Below, in pieces: positions 62,418 through 64,000 of a stretch of 64,000 nt of DNA. The position numbers and the translations under genes were made by a program. The stretch spans positions 1 to 64,000 of the forward strand of contig JANYJA010000070.1 of assembly GCA_025358575.1 (NCBI GenBank). The letters run 5' to 3'. The notes beneath the pieces were generated by a model. That model was not told the DNA's origin. It ran no database searches and worked only from the letters and a program-made list of their open reading frames with translations. The DNA is from Terriglobia bacterium (GTDB lineage Bacteria > Acidobacteriota > Terriglobia > Bryobacterales > Bryobacteraceae). Positions within the stretch are counted from its first letter, which is position 1, and every line of letters starts with the position of its first letter.

Positions 62418-64000
62418 ATGCGAAAGCTGAAACTCCTCACGTTAATCGCACTGAGCGCTGGAGTTGTGTGGGCGCAGGTCAAAGCCCCCGTTCCGCCTGA
62501 ATTTCAGGACCTTTATTCGCTGTTGCAACGCAATCTCGATTACTTCGACGGCAAGCTTGCCGACCCTGGTAATTCGTCCGCCTATCCCGTCAATTTCGGT
62601 GCCGAGTTATACGCCGCGGACGCGGCTGGGCTAATGACAGGGCCCGGTTACTATGACACTTTCGTAACGGCCTATCTCGATCGGCTTCAGGCGCTCGGTG
62701 TGAAATCGGTGAAAGTGGCGATCGGCTTTCCCATGCTTTACCGGCCATTTCACGAAAATTTCCGGGGAAAACCGGGAGAATACGAAAAATATTTGGCGGT
62801 TTACAAACGCTTGGCCGATGACGTGCATCGGCGCGGACTCAAGCTGATCATGCACAGCCAATTAATCCATCCGATGAACGATCAACTCGGCGTCGGGCGA
62901 TATTTTGCTAGTTTGGATTTCAACCAATATCAGGCTGGACGAAGCTCCGTGATTCAGACTCTCGCGCGGGAATTAAAGCCCGACTATCTGATCATCCAAA
63001 CCGAGCCCAGCACCGAATTCGGCGATACCCAAAAGAAGGAAATCGGCGATTTGAAGGGCGATATGGCCATGCTCAACCGGATTCTGGGAGATCTGCGCGC
63101 CGCCAACTTGCACACCATGGTTGTGGGTGCGGGAATCGGCACGTGGCAGCCGAAATTCGCGGACTGGCTGGACGCGCTGGTCCACCTAAGCGAACTCGAC
63201 CTGCTCGATATTCATATTTATCCCATTGCGCACCGGGGTCCGGTCAGTCTGATGACACGCATCCTCGATATGGCCGACGCAGCTCGCGCCAACGGTAAAA
63301 AAGTGGGAATGAGTGAAGCCTGGGCCTACAAACAGAGAGACGAAGAGATGGTTCCCGGCCGTATGACTCCCACCGACATCTACGCGCGCGACGCCTACAG
63401 TTTTTGGGCTCCCGTTGACCAGGAGTTCATGCGCCTGATTGTTAAGTTCGCGCGGGTGAAGCAACTAGAGTACGTCTCCTTCTTCAATGACAAATATTTC
63501 TTCACGAATCTGGATTACGATCAGGTCAAGAATGACGGCTGCGGGAACGATCGCCACCCGTGCACGGGTGGTGAAATTGAGCAGCTCTCTAACCGAGCAC
63601 TTCAGCAGGCACTAAAGTCCCAGAAATTCACGGAAACGGGCCTTTACTATAAGCGGCTCATTTCGACGGCCGGTGGGCTTCCGGCGGAAACGCCAATGAG
63701 CGAGCCACGCACGGTTGGCAGCGCGTCGCCGGACGGCAAATGGGTATCCGACTTCCCGTTGCCGGGTGGGCGCAAAGGCACGGCGCACATGACCATGAAC
63801 CTGCGGGTCGACGGCAACCGCATAAGCGGCACCATCCGCACGGAGGCCGGGCGCTTCAAAGTGTCAAAAGAAATTCAGGACGGTAAAATCGACGGCAACC
63901 GGTTTACTTTCACCACCACCGAAAACAGCCGAAACGGCGGGATGACGCTTCAGTGGGAAGGAACCATAGACGGCGACACGATCAGCGGGACGCGCAAACC
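62418..64000 (+). CDS. Secreted glycosidase-like protein (partial, runs off the window)
   Basis: The open frame from ATG 62418 runs 527 codons to the end without a stop. A signal (LLTLIALSAGVVWAQ) is followed by a domain with the feel of a TIM barrel: VKSVKVAIGFPMLY, LKLIMHSQLIHPMN, LIIQTEPSTEFGDT (possible acid/base Glu), LLDIHIYPIAHRG and KVGMSEAWAY (possible nucleophile Glu), as in clan-A glycosidases. From about residue 430 a beta-rich domain follows (LRVDGNRISGTIRTEAG, repeated DGNRFTF). The family is inferred from these spots, not from a clear match. Neighbouring galU hints at glycan metabolism. Confidence 0.65.
   Translation, partial: MRKLKLLTLIALSAGVVWAQVKAPVPPEFQDLYSLLQRNLDYFDGKLADPGNSSAYPVNFGAELYAADAAGLMTGPGYYDTFVTAYLDRLQALGVKSVKVAIGFPMLYRPFHENFRGKPGEYEKYLAVYKRLADDVHRRGLKLIMHSQLIHPMNDQLGVGRYFASLDFNQYQAGRSSVIQTLARELKPDYLIIQTEPSTEFGDTQKKEIGDLKGDMAMLNRILGDLRAANLHTMVVGAGIGTWQPKFADWLDALVHLSELDLLDIHIYPIAHRGPVSLMTRILDMADAARANGKKVGMSEAWAYKQRDEEMVPGRMTPTDIYARDAYSFWAPVDQEFMRLIVKFARVKQLEYVSFFNDKYFFTNLDYDQVKNDGCGNDRHPCTGGEIEQLSNRALQQALKSQKFTETGLYYKRLISTAGGLPAETPMSEPRTVGSASPDGKWVSDFPLPGGRKGTAHMTMNLRVDGNRISGTIRTEAGRFKVSKEIQDGKIDGNRFTFTTTENSRNGGMTLQWEGTIDGDTISGTRK

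Noticed and set aside
1-64000. CRISPR arrays, tRNA genes, transposases or prophage genes
   Set aside because: Read through both strands by eye; no spaced direct repeats, cloverleaf candidates or integrase/transposase-like proteins were seen.

Overview
The window looks like a chromosomal segment of an acidobacterium of the Solibacter/Bryobacter type. The reasons are a long Solibacter-usitatus-type C-terminal domain (TIGR03437 style) on a secreted protein, many secreted beta-propeller and TPR proteins, multiheme cytochromes, several RND efflux systems, and GC-rich DNA with dense, short intergenic gaps. This placement is an inference from gene content, not from a marker phylogeny.

Layout. (1) 1-14235, plus strand: the S10/spc/alpha ribosomal protein superoperon from the end of L23 to L17, with secY, adk, map, infA and rpoA in the usual order. 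L5 (rplE) is interrupted by an in-frame TAA. (2) 14242-21440, minus strand: a likely heat-shock operon hsp20-clpB-htpX-rlmI with a good promoter and a structured leader, followed by a secreted YVTN-type beta-propeller gene. (3) 21639-22957, plus strand: an ECF sigma factor, a membrane-anchored probable anti-sigma protein and a CpxP/Spy-like periplasmic protein, divergent from the heat-shock operon. (4) 22975-31223: a DUF2971 protein, L31 (rpmE), a promoter-to-terminator unit for an unidentified structured small transcript, an MFS transporter, a PBP4-type D,D-carboxypeptidase, an FmdB zinc ribbon, malate synthase, cysteine synthase and a TPR protein.

(5) 31294-43380: a remnant of a sugar-binding protein, then a probable electron-transfer neighbourhood. 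It holds a beta-propeller/Soli_cterm/cupredoxin fusion, a decaheme cytochrome (MtrA/DmsE type), an outer-membrane barrel directly behind it (MtrB/PioB-like), an NtrC-type sigma-54 regulator, uncharacterised proteins and a large secreted diheme cytochrome. The decaheme-barrel pair has the architecture of a porin-cytochrome conduit that moves electrons across the outer membrane. (6) 43581-56232: two complete tripartite RND efflux operons (permease-adaptor-TolC, then adaptor-permease-TolC). (7) 56233-57605: a rearrangement scar holding a 608-bp diverged copy of the middle of the second RND permease, joined out of frame to the 3' end of an unrelated secreted-protein gene. (8) 57583-64000: a zinc alcohol dehydrogenase, threonine synthase, the minus-strand operon galU-SDR-thioredoxin-like protein, and a secreted glycosidase-like protein that runs off the window.

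The points most worth following up are the interrupted L5 gene, the decaheme/barrel/cupredoxin neighbourhood, the small structured transcript at 24172-24392, and the mosaic scar after the RND operons. I saw no tRNA, rRNA, CRISPR array, transposase or phage gene. Identities are judged by eye from motifs and family memory; no database search was possible.
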